Below, in pieces: positions 29,682 to 41,146 of a DNA stretch of 64,000 nt. The DNA is from Diacronema lutheri. Lineage: Eukaryota > Haptophyta > Pavlovophyceae > Pavlovales > Pavlovaceae. The notes beneath the pieces are model-generated. The model saw only the letters and a list, made by a program, of their open reading frames with translations, had not been told where the DNA came from and searched no databases. The translations under genes were made by a program, and so were the position numbers. The stretch is from the NCBI GenBank assembly GCA_019448385.1, contig JAGTXO010000021.1, positions 372,001 through 436,000 on the forward strand, read 5' to 3'. How positions within the stretch are numbered: the first letter of the stretch is position 1; each line of letters opens with the position of its first letter.

Positions 29682-29941
29682 TGTTGGCATTGTATCTGTG
29701 CTGCATGTGTGAGTGTGACAGCATGTCCGTGTGACACACACGACGGATCCCACTGGTGGCCAGCGAAACGTTTCGCTCGCGCCTTTTGGGCGATTCGGTG
29801 TCTTAACGAAGACGGAAAGAAACGAAGACCGCGCTCGGCCAGGCCGAGCACTAGGTGGCGCTCGACTCGCCTGGTCCGCCCATCGGGGACAGGGAGTCGG
29901 AGTGAGCTACTGCGTCGACAAGTTGATCGGGAAGTCTAGCA
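29682..29941 (+). repeat. 5' LTR of the copia element
   Basis: 260 bp, TG...CA ends, almost identical to 35452-35712. The Gag start codon overlaps its last base. Confidence 0.85.
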
Positions 29942-31881
29942 TGACGTCAAGCCGCAGCGGCGACAACCTGGTCATCAAGCAAGCCGGCGACATGAAGAAC
30001 CCGGAGAACCTGACCCTCCTCAAGCAGCAGGCCGTCAACCAAGTGGGCAACATCCTGAAGAGTGTGAAGCTGCCGAACGCGCTGTTCGTCGGCAAGCCGA
30101 CGGAGTCGAGCTTCCCCCAGGCCGCGAACCCCATCCAGTACCGCGACAACCTCGCGAACGACGCGAAGCAGAAGGATGACATGAAGCAGTTCGAAAAGGA
30201 CGGCCGGCGCAGGCAGTATGAGACGGAGCTCGCGCACGAGATTATCGCCGAGCACCAGGAGACGAAGGAGCGGCTGCAGCTCCAGCTCGCGGCCCTCGAC
30301 GCGCTCGTCATCGCGACGACTACGCCCGCGGCCACTACGACCGCCGGCGCTGGCGGCCCGATCGTGCCGCCCGTCCCGACCACGATCGCGCTAACCGCGG
30401 AGCAGATGGCGCAGAGGGAGGAGTGCGAGTCCGAGATCAAACGCCTCGACCGCAAGATCCACATGGCCGAGGTGCGTTTGTGCAACACCCTCGACTCTAT
30501 CCCGCTCGTCTTCGGCAGTTCCACGCACGAGGTGTACCTCGCGAAGCAGCTCAACGATGTGAGCGAGCTGATGCTCTCGGCGACGAAGTCGCTCATCGCA
30601 CCGCAGGTTCTCAACATGCTGGAGCGTGAGGCAGCGACCCAGGAGGGCATCGTCGACGACGACGCCGAGGGCAACGACCCGACCGCATTCTTCCTTTTTT
30701 GGACTGTCCTCGAGAAGTACCGGCGCCCGGACGACATGTACGAGTACCTGCGCCTCTCCAGGATGATCACGGAGCGCTTCAAGGCGGGCTCGAACGGCGG
30801 CATGTCCATGTCGGCGTACCTCAACGCCGTGGACAACTGCCGGCGCGACCAGATGGTCATCTCGAAGGCGCCCGACGAGGCGAAAGCGCTCGCGGCGCTC
30901 TTGGGGTGCCTCGACGTCGACGAGCCGGCGTTCTTTTTCGCCAGGCCCTACTTGCTCCTTGACTACATGCGCGTCACCGAGAAGGACGTCAAGGAGCTCG
31001 CCGACGCGATGCGCCGCTCGGACAAAGCGGTCAGGCTCAAGCCCGACACGCGCTCGACGCGCGCGCAGCTCGCCGCGGTGGCCGTCGGCCAACCCGCGGC
31101 GAAGGGCTCAGCGGGCACGACCTCGCGCGACGCGTCGCGCACGACTGACTCGCAGCCGCGTGGCTTCAAGTGCTACAACTGCGGCGAGTCTGGCCACATT
31201 GCGAAGAACTGCACGAAGGAGAAGAAGGTCGGTGGCAAGCAGCCGGGCGCGAACACGAAGTCGGACGCGGGCAAAAAGTCGCTCGTCGTCGACAACAGCA
31301 GCGCGGCGACGTCCGGCGCAACCCGGCTGGGCGCGGTCTTCTCGCTCTCGGCAACGGCGCCAGACGGAGGCGCGCTCCTCGCGGCGACGGCAGCTGCGAC
31401 CGGCCTGTACCGCTCGAAGCCGCGCGCCGACTACGCGTGCGACGTGCTCATCGACTCAGGCTCGGAGAAGAACATCGTGCCAACCGCGCTGCTCGTCAAC
31501 TGCAAGAAGCTGGACAAGCCGCAGACGCTCGTCTTCGGCAACGGCACGCAGGAGATCGTCAAGGTCTCCGGAGAGCTGCTGCTCAACCTCGACGAGGCCA
31601 GCGCCGCCGAGTCCGGCGGAGAGCCGTTTGTCGCGGTCAAAGCCTGGGCGTCCGACTTGGTGGTGATGCCGATCCTCTCCGCGGGCTGCCTCGCCAACGC
31701 CGGCGTTCCCATCACGTTCTCGCGCGACGGCCACTACGCGGACTTCCGCGCCGTCGGGGGCCCGCTCGTGCGCCTGGACGAGCAGGCCAAGATGAAGGTG
31801 TGGCTCGCGCGGACGGCTTCGACCGCGCTCAAGTCCAACCCGGCGCTCGTCGCCGCCGTCGCGCAGCCACCGGGAAACTAA
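29941..31881 (+). other. Gag-protease region of the copia element
   Basis: Fossil part. The Gag capsid-type region comes first, then a CCHC zinc knuckle at about 31,170-31,215 and the aspartic protease core LIDSGSEKN at about 31,450. It follows the 5' LTR directly. Confidence 0.8.
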
Positions 31882-31899
31882 GTCGCCCGCCGGCCGGTC

Positions 31900-34800
31900 C
31901 AAGCGAGGAGGAGCTTCGATTATGGTCGATCAGAGCGGGCACAACGGACAAGGACCTCCTGACGCGTACGATGGCGCGCGTCGGCGGGATGGCGGAACGC
32001 AAGCATGACGCGCTCGACGAGCAGTCGGCGGCGTCGATGGTCCGCAAGTCCTTCAAGGACGCGATGCCGACGGGCACCTGGCGGCGTCACTCATGTCGAC
32101 ATCTTCGAGATCTCTCGTGATGATCTTCCGTTCAGCGTGGAGGGCCGTCGCCTCGGCTTCCGCTACGGGATGATCCTGGTCGACGGCTACTCGCGTCGGT
32201 GGCAAGTGTACGCGCTGCGCACGCTGGCGGAGAGCGAGATCGCGCTCGCGCTGCAGTAATACGCGCAGCTGTTGGGGACGGGGGCGATGCACATCTCCCA
32301 CTGGATCCTCGGGTCGTCGTTCGGGCGACGCAGCATCCACACGGATGGCGGCACTTCGTTGATGGCCGCATCGGTCGAGCGCGCGCTGGCGCAGCTCGGC
32401 TTCTCTTCGACGGTTACCTCCGCACCCGACTCGCCGAGTTCGAATGGGGTGGCGGAGCGCGCGATTCGTTCGCTCAAGGTCCGTCTGCGCGCGCTCATGA
32501 CGCGCGCGGGCGGCATACCCATGCACGACTGGCACTTTGCGGCGTGGCATGCGGTGGCATCGCGCAACAGGCTCGCTTCGCAACGTATCGCGCAGGCGGG
32601 TGAGCGCGCCGAGTGGCGGTCGCCGGAGGAGCTCTTCTTCGGCGTGCCGGCTACGTTCAAGCACCACGTGGCCTTCGGGGCCAGGTGCCGGGTGCTGCTG
32701 GTCGGGGCTCGCGCGCAGGCGCTGGGCACGCTCCGACAGCGCGCCGTGCTCGGGCGCGTCTACCTCTGGGGTGGGCACGGCCTGCAGGTCCGAGGCGTGT
32801 TTCGTTACGTCCTCGGCTATGTCGTCCGCTGCGACGACGGTACCCTTTTGTACTCACGCGATGTGTGGGTCGACGAGACGGACATCGTCGAGGGGGGGTT
32901 CTCATCGCTTGGCGCCGCACCGCAGCGGGCTGGCGTGGGGACGAGCGATGCTGCGCGCCGCACGCGCCAGCACGATTCGCTGCCGGAGGAGGCGCCCGAT
33001 GGGCGGCTGCCTGCCGACGAGGAGCACGACTGGGCCGACACGCCCGACAGTGCGCGCGAGGATGAGGACGTCGACTTCGACGCTTCCGAGAGGCCATCGC
33101 ACGAGGAGCACGACAGGGCCGACGCGCCCGACAGTGCGAGCGGGGATGAGGACGTCGACTTCGACGCTTCCGAGAGGCCATCGCTGAGCACCGGAGCTGC
33201 GCCGACGCGCGAGCCACCGGGGATTGCGGCTGCGCCGATGCTCGGGCTGCCGTGGTTCGGGGCCTTGCCGAGGCGCGGGGTGCCCGAGAGAGCGGCTGCG
33301 CAGACGCGCGAGCTACCCGAGAGTGCGGCTGCGCAGACGCGCGAGCTGCCCGAGAGTGCGGCTGCGCCGACGCGCGAGCTGCCGTGGTACGGGACTTCGC
33401 CGACGCGCGAGCTGCCGTACGAGTCGCCTTCCGGCCTGATCGGCGCGGACGACGACGACGGCGTGACCTCACCTGATGGTCACGCGCAGGGCGCGGACGT
33501 GACCTCACCCCAAAGTGGTCGCGCGCTGCCGCGCGACGAGGCGGGCGTTGCTTACCCCGTGCTCAGTCCGATCGCGAAGCCGCACGAGGACGTGTCGGGC
33601 GACGAGTCGGGCGCCAACTATGACGTGCTGGACGAGTCGCAGCAGCTGCTCGACCTGTCGCACGACGTGGACCGCCGTGATCGCACTTCTCGGTCCAACC
33701 CGCAGCTGTTCCCTCGCGTCCTGGCTGCGACCTGCCTCGCTGTCTGGAAGGCGCAAGACGTCGTCATCCCGAAGAACTACAAGCAGGCGATGCGCTCGCA
33801 GCAGGCGGAGCAGTGGCAAGCCGCCGTCCAGGAGCACCTCGCCGGGCATGAGCAGCTCGGCACCTTTGAGGAAGTGCTCGTGCCGCTCGGCACGTGGGCG
33901 CTCCCGAGCCAGTGGGTCTTTTCCCTCAAGGTCGGCTCGGACGGCAAGGTCGAGCGCTTCAAGGCGCGCTCGGTCCTGATGGGCAACTTCCAGAGGCCCG
34001 GCGTGGACTTCCAGGAGGTCTTCTCGCCGACGATCCGGCCCGAGCAAGTTCGTCTGCTCATCGCGCTCGGGGCCAAGATGCAAAAGGACAAGGCGCAGCG
34101 CATCGAGGACGCCACCATCGGCTCGTTCTCCGTCATCACCAAGGGCGATGTCAAGGACGCGTACCTCAACTCGTCGCTCAACGAGGACGAGCGGCCGCTG
34201 CACAGTTTGCCCCAAGGATACGTGACCAAGACGGTCGCGCCGTCCGGCTACAAGGTGGTCGGGCGGAGTCTCAAGGCGCACCCAGGCCTTCGGCAGTCAG
34301 GGCGCGCGTGGCATCGGCTGCACCGATCGTCGCTGCTGGCGCTCGGCTTCGCCGAGGCGCCGTCTGCCCCGTGCATCTACGTCAAGGAGACGGCACCGGG
34401 CGAGTACCTCATCGCAGGAGGGTTCGTGGACGACCTCATCTTCCTCAACCTGACGCGCTCGGCGCGCGCGATCGAGGAGCTGGCCGCGAGCCTGCGGCCG
34501 CACTACGAGATCAAGCTGTCGGCGAGGCTCGACAAGTTCCTCGGCGCCATCTTTGAGACGTGGTCGGACGGCATTTACATGCACCTCGGACCGTACGTCA
34601 CCGGGCTGCTCGAGCGCTTCGGAGCGACGACAGGACAACCGGCGCCGACGCCGGAGGTCGAGGCGCGATCGCTCGTGTCGTCAGACGACGACGACGACGA
34701 GCTGCTCTCGACGGAGGACAAGCTCATGTACCAGTCCATCACGGGAGGGCTGATGTTCGCGATGGTGACGTGCCGGCCCGATCTTGCGCACGCGGTGAAC

Positions 34801-35400
34801 ATGCTGGCGCGGCGGATGTCGAGGCCGAGGGCCGTCGACCTGCGCGCCGCACGTCGCGTGCTGCAGTACCTGCGCGGCACCGAGCAGCTCGGCTTGCTCT
34901 TCAAGTACGACGAGGACGCCGAGTGCGCGACGCTGCGCGCGTTCGCCGACGCGGACTGGGCCAACGACCCCGTGCAGCGCAAGTCCACGACCGGCTACAT
35001 CGTGTTTTTCAACGGTGCGCCGATCTCGTGGCACAGCGGCTTGCAGAGCACGATCTCGCTCAGCAGCTGCGAGGCGGAGTATGTCGCATTGAGCGAGTGC
35101 TGCCGAGAGGTCGACTACCTCCGGAGCATCATCGACTTCCTCCACCAGCCGTCGGAGTCGCCGACGGAGATCTTTGAAGACAACCAGGGGACGATCGATC
35201 TCGTCAACAACCCGGTGCACCACCGGCGCACGAAGCACGTCGAGGTCAAGTACCACTACGTGCGCGACGCGCAGGAGAAGGGTCGGATCGTTGTGAGCAA
35301 GGTGCACACCTCGCTCAACCACGCCGACATCATGACGAAGGCCACAGACAACGCCACGTTCGCTCGCCACGTTACGAGCTTCATGGTTGCCCGCCGCTGA
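31900..35400 (+). other. Integrase, reverse transcriptase and RNase H region of the copia element
   Basis: Fossil part. The integrase core (HTDGGTSL, NGVAERAIRSLK) covers about 32,000-32,900. An Asp/Ser-rich linker with DEEHD repeats follows. The reverse transcriptase (WVFSLKVGSDGKVERFKAR to AGGFVDDLIFLN) is at about 33,700-34,650, and RNase H is at about 34,900-35,390. The order integrase-RT-RNase H defines Ty1/copia. Confidence 0.85.
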
Positions 35401-35451
35401 GTGCGTTCTGCGCGCGCGCGCGCTGCACGCACGGTGCGCGTCGAGGGGGGG

Positions 35452-35712
35452 TGTTGGCATTGTGTCTGTGCTGCATGTGTGAGTGTGACAGCATGTCCGT
35501 GTGACACACACGACGGATCCCACTGGTGGCCAGCGAAACGTTTCGCTCGCGCCTTTTGGGCGATTCGGTGTCTGAAACGAAGACGGAAAGAAACGAAGAC
35601 CGCGCTCGGCCAGGCCGAGCACTAGGCGGCGCTCGACTCGCCTGGTCCGCCCATCGGGGACAGGGAGTCGGAGTGAGCTACTGCGTCGACAAGTTGATCG
35701 GGAAGTCTAGCA
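35452..35712 (+). repeat. 3' LTR of the copia element
   Basis: About 261 bp, matching the 5' LTR with few differences. It is preceded by a purine run (GAGGGGGG) that fits a polypurine tract. Confidence 0.85.
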
Positions 35713-35848
35713 AAACAGTTTGGCAAACTGTTTGGCGGGAGGGTCTGTCGAGCTCCGTCAAACAAACGTTTGGCAAACGGGCTGTTTGTCAAACGCGTTT
35801 GCCAAACTGTTTGGTGTTTGGCCAACACTTAGCCAAACGCCGAACACT

Positions 35849-35884
35849 GAATTCTATATACACGTCGAATTCTATATACACGTC
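35849..35884. repeat. Two tandem copies of an 18-bp AT-rich repeat
   Basis: GAATTCTATATACACGTC occurs twice in tandem, right after the palindrome-rich right arm. The role is unknown. Confidence 0.8.
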
Positions 35885-35929
35885 ATGTGTCGCACCCTTG
35901 TTGTCCTAAAAAATGGTAACAGGCCCTTG

Positions 35930-37545
35930 AATTATCCGAGTGCCTCCCTCGCGGCAGCACTCGGACAATGCCACGTACTCCGCCTTGCACGATGACAATG
36001 CCACCACGCTCTGCAGGCCGCTGCTCCACGAAATCGGCGTCCCGTTGAGCAAAACCACAAAGCCAGACTGTTGGGATAAAGTAGCAGACTATACGAGTCA
36101 GCTACCCTGACGTCGGAGTAGCTGACTCGTATAGTCTGCTACTTTATCCCAACACAGACGTCGACCGCCGCTCGATCGAGTCGTTTGCCCAGTCTGAGTC
36201 CGCGTACGCGAGCAGGCCCTCCTCCTCCTTCTTGTCCGTCTTGAACTTGAACAGCAGCCCCAGCCGTCGGGTGCCGTTCAGGTAGCGCAGCACGCGTCGC
36301 GCAGCCTTCATGTCGTGCGCGCGCGGGCAGCTCATCCGTCGAGCGAGCGTGTTCACGGCGTGCGCCAGATCTGGTCGGCAGGTCGTCATCGCGAACATCA
36401 GCGCCCCCGTCATGCTCTGGTAGGTCTTCTTGTCGGCCCGTAGTAGTAGTGCTTCTCCGTCAAAATCGGCCTTCTTGTCGCACGCCTCCGTCGACTCGGG
36501 CTTGGCGTCCGTCTCGTTCTCGGCGATGCCGTACTTGGCCATCATGTCGCCGATGTAGTCGTTGAGGTGCATGTAGATGCCCTCCTCCCTCTCCTCGAAC
36601 TCTGCTCCTAAGAACTTCTCCAGCTTGTCGTCGAACTTGATCTCGTAGTGCTCCGACAGCAAGCGCACCACCTTGCCGAGTGCGTCCTCGTCGTTGCTCA
36701 CGTTGATGAAGAGGATGTCATCGACGAAGATGCCGCACAAGACGTAGCCGCCGTCGATTTCCTTAATGTAGATACACGGCGCCACCTCGCACTGCACGAA
36801 GCCCTGTTCGAGCAGGCACTTGTGCTGGTGCTGGTTCCACACGCGGCCCGACTGCTTGAGCCCCTGCTGCGCCTTGACGCTGCGCGCGACGACCTTGTGA
36901 TCGTCCGGCGCGCTCAGCTTCGGCACGTACCCCTTGGGCAGCTCGAAGAGGACCTCTTCGTCCTCCGGCAACGGCGCGGTGAGGTAGGCGTTCGTGACGT
37001 CGGCCTTGCCCATGACCGCGACGCGCCGTCCGCCGTGCACCGAAAATCGCAGGCCCGTCTGCCGCGCGCCGACCCCGATCATCATCCGGATCTGCTCGCT
37101 CCGGATCCCGGGCGAGAAGACCTGGGTGTAGTCGATGCCCGGGCGCTGCATGAAGCCCTTCACGACGAACCGGCTCTTGAACCTCATGATCTCGCCATGC
37201 GCGTTCGTCTTCAGCGCGTACACCCACTTGGTCGGGATCACGCGCCGGCGGATCGGAACGATCACCTCCACGAACGAGTTGAGCACCTCGTGGCCACGCA
37301 GGTGCTCCTCCATCGACGCCTGCCACAGCGCCGCCTCGGGCTGCGCCATCGCCTCCGCGTAGCTGCCCGGCGTGACGACCGCCGTCGGCGCCGTCACTGT
37401 CGTCGCGGCGCGCACGTGCCCCTCGCGCGCGCCTTGCTCCGCGAAGCCCGATCTCGGCGCAGCGGGTCGTGCTGCAGCGGCACCTCGTCGTGCGCGCTCG
37501 ACTGCTGAGGCGCCGAACGCGTGGGACTCAGCGGCTCGAGCGGCG
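35930..37545 (-). mobile_element. Fossil: second Ty1/copia fragment (reverse transcriptase-RNase H)
   Basis: Minus-strand copia pol: a reverse transcriptase (PTKWVYALKTNAHGEIMRFKSR, GIFVDDILFIN) and RNase H (ADSDWANDS; further RNase H sequence continues beyond the nested insertion). It is a different copia lineage from the element at 29.7-35.7 kb. No LTR was found. The upstream end is lost where a dispersed repeat starts (37,551). It is interrupted by the nested 86-bp foldback element at 36069-36154 and is truncated, hence dead. Confidence 0.85.
36069..36154. mobile_element. 86-bp perfect foldback (MITE-like) insertion
   Basis: Two perfectly complementary 37-bp arms (TGTTGGGATAAAGTAGCAGA... 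and its reverse complement) surround a 12-base centre containing GACGTC. It is flanked by a 5-bp duplication CAGAC (36064-36068 and 36155-36159). It lies inside the second copia fragment. The perfect arms imply a very young insertion or selection for the hairpin. TG...CA ends with a 5-bp duplication are LTR-like, but the palindromic structure argues for a foldback DNA element. Confidence 0.85.
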
Positions 37546-37550
37546 GATGC

Positions 37551-37827
37551 GCCTCGGGGTTCTACTGGGCGCCGCCCGCCGGAACCCCCCTGTCGGACCG
37601 ATTCCGGGGTCCAGCCTCCGCCGGCCTGACCCGGAGTCCCGGACCCTCCGCCCGCCGGACTCACCGCGGGCCCAAATTCTACTCAAAATCGGCCGGGTAA
37701 GGGGGGGGGGGTCCCTGGCCCTGGACTGGCCCTGGGCCCTCGCGCGCTGATTGGCTGGCCAATTATTGGCGGATTAACCATGGGGGATCCCTGCTCAGCT
37801 TTCAGGCCCGGACCGCGCCGTATATAG
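37551..37827 (+). repeat. Dispersed repeat, copy R1
   Basis: About 277 bp, beginning GCCTCGGGGTTCTACTGGG and ending CCGCGCCGTATATAG. It is directly repeated at 47167-47456 with moderate divergence. It contains repeated CCCTGGACTGG units, GATTGGCTGG (inverted CCAAT) and a terminal TATATA, so it looks like a promoter-bearing mobile sequence such as an LTR remnant. It truncates the neighbouring copia fragment. Confidence 0.75.
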
Positions 37828-37841
37828 TAGTCAATTCCTCC

Positions 37842-38859
37842 GGCAGCGTGACCGCGAGTCGCGGGTTGCTCAGGCGGGCGGCGAGCGTGCCGACCACGTT
37901 GGCGACCTCGGCGCGCCGCAGGTCGCCAAAGTCAAAGTGCTCAAAGATGTCGGGCGCGAGCGCGCGCGATCTCCGTCGGCTCGATGTGCGCCCCCTCGAT
38001 GACGGCGCTTAGCCGCGCGTCCAGCCTGTACGCCGTGGCGTCCGACGCGCTCTCGCCCTTGTCGGCGTTCTCGTTGCCCCTCATCGCAAAGGCAATCTTC
38101 AATCTGCGCACGACCTCCTTGCCCTCCGCCTCGGCAGCCCTGGCGCCGTCGACGAGCTGCTCGCGCAGGTCGTCGTTGGCGCAGTAGCTCGCGTTGCGCT
38201 CGGCTGTGCGGTTGCGCGCATCCGCATCCGCGGCGTCGGCGCACTCGGCCATGAGGACGCGCGCGCCGTCCGCGGCCGAGGCGAGGCGCCGGTGCTCGCG
38301 CGCGGTCGAGCGGAGCTCAGCGACGAGCTCGGTAAGCTCGTCGACATGGCGTTGCAGCAGCGCGCTCTCGGCTTGGAGCCCATCCAAGGTGGCGCGCGTG
38401 GCGCGCTCCTGAGCAAGACGCGCCGCGTCAGCCGAGCTCGGCTCGCCGCGAGGACGAGGTTGTGCGGCGCCGTCGTCGTCATTGTCGCCACGCGCAACTT
38501 CATCCCGCGCTCGTCGCGCCGCTCCTTCGAGACGATGAGCACGGGCGGGAGGAAGGCGCACACCTGCTTCTTGCCATCCACCAGCTTCGCCGCCCCCCCG
38601 CACAGCTTGCGCGCCGTCGGGGTCGCGAGCTCGAGCTGGAAGATCTTGGGCAGCATCGGCGCCTCCATTGCCCTTCAGCGTGTGGAACGGGTGGCTGGCC
38701 GCCCAGCGCCTTGCTTGTCACCGGCACCGAGCCGACGAGCGAGAACATGCGCAGCGCCATGTGCAGCCTGATCGACCCCATCAGCTTGACGCTCTTCGTC
38801 ATCGAGTCGAGCACCCGGCCGCCGGACAGTTTCCGCATAGTCGCCGCGATCTCGGCCAT
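37842..38859 (-). CDS. Array gene, minus strand, unit 1 (3'-truncated)
   Basis: Starts at ATG 38859 (MAEIAATMRKLSGGRVLD). Blocks that look coding lie in order on the minus strand: MLPKIFQLELATPTARKL with LVDGKKQVCAFLPPVLIVSKERR, a coiled coil (LQAESALLQRHVDELTELVAEL), then RRLKIAFAMRGNENADKGES and a C-terminal FEHFDFGDLRRAEVANVVGTL block. The blocks sit in different frames, so two or three short introns are likely. I could not fix the junctions. The array edge at 37842 removes the C-terminal 40-50 residues present in units 2 and 3. No family recognised. Confidence 0.4.
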
Positions 38860-38997
38860 TCAAATAGCGGCCGCCATTGCTCCCTCTCCGTCCTCTCCGA
38901 GCGGCCGCCCAGCGCCGCGCAGCTCCTCGGCATCAACCTTGCGCTTGCCGCGTCATGAACGGTGCGTCATGCGCGTTCGCTCGCGCGTGTGCTCGTC
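38860..38997. promoter_or_regulatory. Divergent spacer of array unit 1
   Basis: 138 bases between the two ATGs, repeated identically at 41009-41146 and 43124-43261. It contains TTCAAATAGCGGCCGCC and must drive both genes of the pair. Confidence 0.4.
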
Positions 38998-39639
38998 ATG
39001 TCGGCTGCGCGCCGCTCGCGACATGGGGCGCTTGTTTACGTTTTGCGCACACCGCATGCCACGCTCCGCGTGCGCGCCGCTTTGTGCTCAGTCCTCTTCC
39101 TCCACCTCTCGCTCATCATGCCCCTGCACGGTGCCGTCGCGTGGCCGCCGGGCACGCGGCCGCACATGTGCGGGACCTTTGGCTCTCGTGCGTCGCCCCT
39201 CCTGGCTCGTGCGCCAGAGCGCATGTACCTGCAGTCGAAGATGATGTCGTCGGAACCGCTGCCGCCGCCATCACCGCAGCCGCAGCCGCCGCCGCCGCCG
39301 GGCGGGCTACAGCAGCTGGGTGCTCTCGCGCCTACTCTGGTCTCACTGGTTACAATCGTCGGTTCCGTGCTGAGCGCGTACATCTTCATCGACAACCGCT
39401 TTGACTCCGCGAGCAAGGAGATCACCACGCAGATCGCGCAGCTCGACACAAAATTCACCTCGCAGATCGCGCAGCTCGACACAAAATTCACCTCGCAGAT
39501 CGCGCAGCTCGACACAAAATTCACCTCGCAGATCGCGCAGCTCGACATGAAATCCAACGTCTTGCTCTGCATGTTTGGGTTTCTTGTGCTGGTCGCGATC
39601 GCGCTCCTGATGCAGGCCTCGGATGCAAAGCAGCGTTGA
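38998..39639 (+). CDS. Array membrane protein, unit 1 (four 11-residue repeats)
   Basis: 213 aa from ATG 38998. An N-terminal hydrophobic segment (AALCSVLFLHLSLIMPL) is followed by a Pro-rich stretch, a transmembrane helix (LAPTLVSLVTIVGSVLSAYIFI), a coiled-coil-like block of 11-residue repeats (TSQIAQLDTKF type, four units) and a second transmembrane helix (VLLCMFGFLVLVAIALLM). The tail is SDAKQR. The two helices flanking the repeat imply a helical hairpin or spanner whose length depends on repeat number. No known family was recognised. The 33-bp unit number differs among the three tandem copies. Confidence 0.6.
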   Translation: MSAARRSRHGALVYVLRTPHATLRVRAALCSVLFLHLSLIMPLHGAVAWPPGTRPHMCGTFGSRASPLLARAPERMYLQSKMMSSEPLPPPSPQPQPPPPPGGLQQLGALAPTLVSLVTIVGSVLSAYIFIDNRFDSASKEITTQIAQLDTKFTSQIAQLDTKFTSQIAQLDTKFTSQIAQLDMKSNVLLCMFGFLVLVAIALLMQASDAKQR

Positions 39640-39693
39640 CTGGCGCGACGACACACGGCCCTAGGGCAGCCTAGGCTCCAAAAGTGCATCCGC

Positions 39694-39725
<32 letters not shown>

Positions 39726-39889
39726 CCCCTTCCTTCGCCTTCCCTCCCGGGCCTGTGCTGTGTCAGTGTGCTGCATGTCAGTGTGCGCATGGCAAAGCCA
39801 AATGCAATTGACAGATGTGATTGACTGGTCGCCCCGGGTCGCCCTGTTCATGCTCTCAGACTGAAGCTCCCGAGTAGTTAAAGTCGATT

Positions 39890-41008
39890 GATACACAAAC
39901 TGCCCGCCGCCGGCGCCGGGCCCGTCGCTCTTGACGCTCGAGATGAGGACGCGGAGCATCTTCTCCTCCGTCAGCCCCAGCACGTCCTGGGGCAGCGTGA
40001 CCGCGAGTCGCGGGTTGCTCAGGCGGGCGGCGAGCGTGCCGACCACGTTGGCGACCTCGGCGCGCCGCAGGTCGCCAAAGTCAAAGTGCTCAAAGATGTC
40101 GGGCGCGAGCGCGCGCGATCTCCGTCGGCTCGATGTGCGCCCCCTCGATGACGGCGCTTAGCCGCGCGTCCAGCCTGTACGCCGTGGCGTCCGACGCGCT
40201 CTCGCCCTTGTCGGCGTTCTCGTTGCCCCTCATCGCAAAGGCAATCTTCAATCTGCGCACGACCTCCTTGCCCTCCGCCTCGGCAGCCCTGGCGCCGTCG
40301 ACGAGCTGCTCGCGCAGGTCGTCGTTGGCGCAGTAGCTCGCGTTGCGCTCGGCTGTGCGGTTGCGCGCATCCGCATCCGCGGCGTCGGCGCACTCGGCCA
40401 TGAGGACGCGCGCGCCGTCCGCGGCCGAGGCGAGGCGCCGGTGCTCGCGCGCGGTCGAGCGGAGCTCAGCGACGAGCTCGGTAAGCTCGTCGACATGGCG
40501 TTGCAGCAGCGCGCTCTCGGCTTGGAGCCCATCCAAGGTGGCGCGCGTGGCGCGCTCCTGAGCAAGACGCGCCGCGTCAGCCGAGCTCGGCTCGCCGCGA
40601 GGACGAGGTTGTGCGGCGCCGTCGTCGTCATTGTCGCCACGCGCAACTTCATCCCGCGCTCGTCGCGCCGCTCCTTCGAGACGATGAGCACGGGCGGGAG
40701 GAAGGCGCACACCTGCTTCTTGCCATCCACCAGCTTCGCCGCCCCCCCGCACAGCTTGCGCGCCGTCGGGGTCGCGAGCTCGAGCTGGAAGATCTTGGGC
40801 AGCATCGGCGCCTCCATTGCCCTTCAGCGTGTGGAACGGGTGGCTGGCCGCCCAGCGCCTTGCTTGTCACCGGCACCGAGCCGACGAGCGAGAACATGCG
40901 CAGCGCCATGTGCAGCCTGATCGACCCCATCAGCTTGACGCTCTTCGTCATCGAGTCGAGCACCCGGCCGCCGGACAGTTTCCGCATAGTCGCCGCGATC
41001 TCGGCCAT
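39890..41008 (-). CDS. Array gene, minus strand, unit 2
   Basis: Full-length counterpart of the unit 1 gene: ATG at 41008, the same coding blocks in the same frames, and the intact C-terminus LPQDVLGLTEEKMLRVLISSV and SDGPGAGGGQFVYQS. The precise 3' end is uncertain because the frame runs on toward the poly-C tract. Identical frame changes in all three copies favour introns, or decay before the duplication. Unknown function. Confidence 0.4.
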
Positions 41009-41146
41009 TCAAATAGCGGCCGCCATTGCTCCCTCTCCGTCCTCTCCGAGCGGCCGCCCAGCGCCGCGCAGCTCCTCGGCATCAACCTTGCGCTTGCCGC
41101 GTCATGAACGGTGCGTCATGCGCGTTCGCTCGCGCGTGTGCTCGTC

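Larger units (their letters stand above)
29682..35712 (+). mobile_element. Fossil: Ty1/copia LTR retrotransposon, nearly full length
   Basis: A 6.03-kb element bounded by direct LTRs of about 260 bp (29682-29941 and 35452-35712) that begin TGTTGG and end CTAGCA. Parts in copia order: Gag with a CCHC knuckle (CYNCGESGHIAKNC), an aspartic protease (LIDSGSEKN), integrase, reverse transcriptase and RNase H (ADADWAND, SSCEAEYVALSE, EDNQGTIDL). The two LTRs differ by only a few changes, so the insertion is recent. The internal coding region is broken at a small number of places (about two), so the copy is probably inactive. A four-base AAAC match at the flanks is the only hint of a target duplication. 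It is inserted into a palindrome-rich DNA element. Confidence 0.9.
28541..35840. mobile_element. Palindrome-rich DNA transposon-like element, split by a copia element
   Basis: The left part (28,541-28,680) and right part (35,713-35,840) both carry dense variants of CCAAACAGTTTGG and TTGGCCAAAC, which occur nowhere else in the window apart from 29,638-29,681. Such subterminal palindromic motif clusters are typical of hAT-like and related DNA transposons. The interior left of the copia insertion holds a minus-strand BED-finger remnant (28,756-29,527). The copia LTR element at 29,682-35,712 is inserted in it, so the original element would have been only about 1.3 kb and probably non-autonomous. 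Exact ends and target duplication could not be fixed. Confidence 0.45.

Noticed and set aside
39036-40046. Minus-strand 336-codon frame running through the poly-C tract
   Set aside because: Most of it is antisense to the plus-strand membrane protein. Only its first part (the C-terminal block of the array gene) looks coding.
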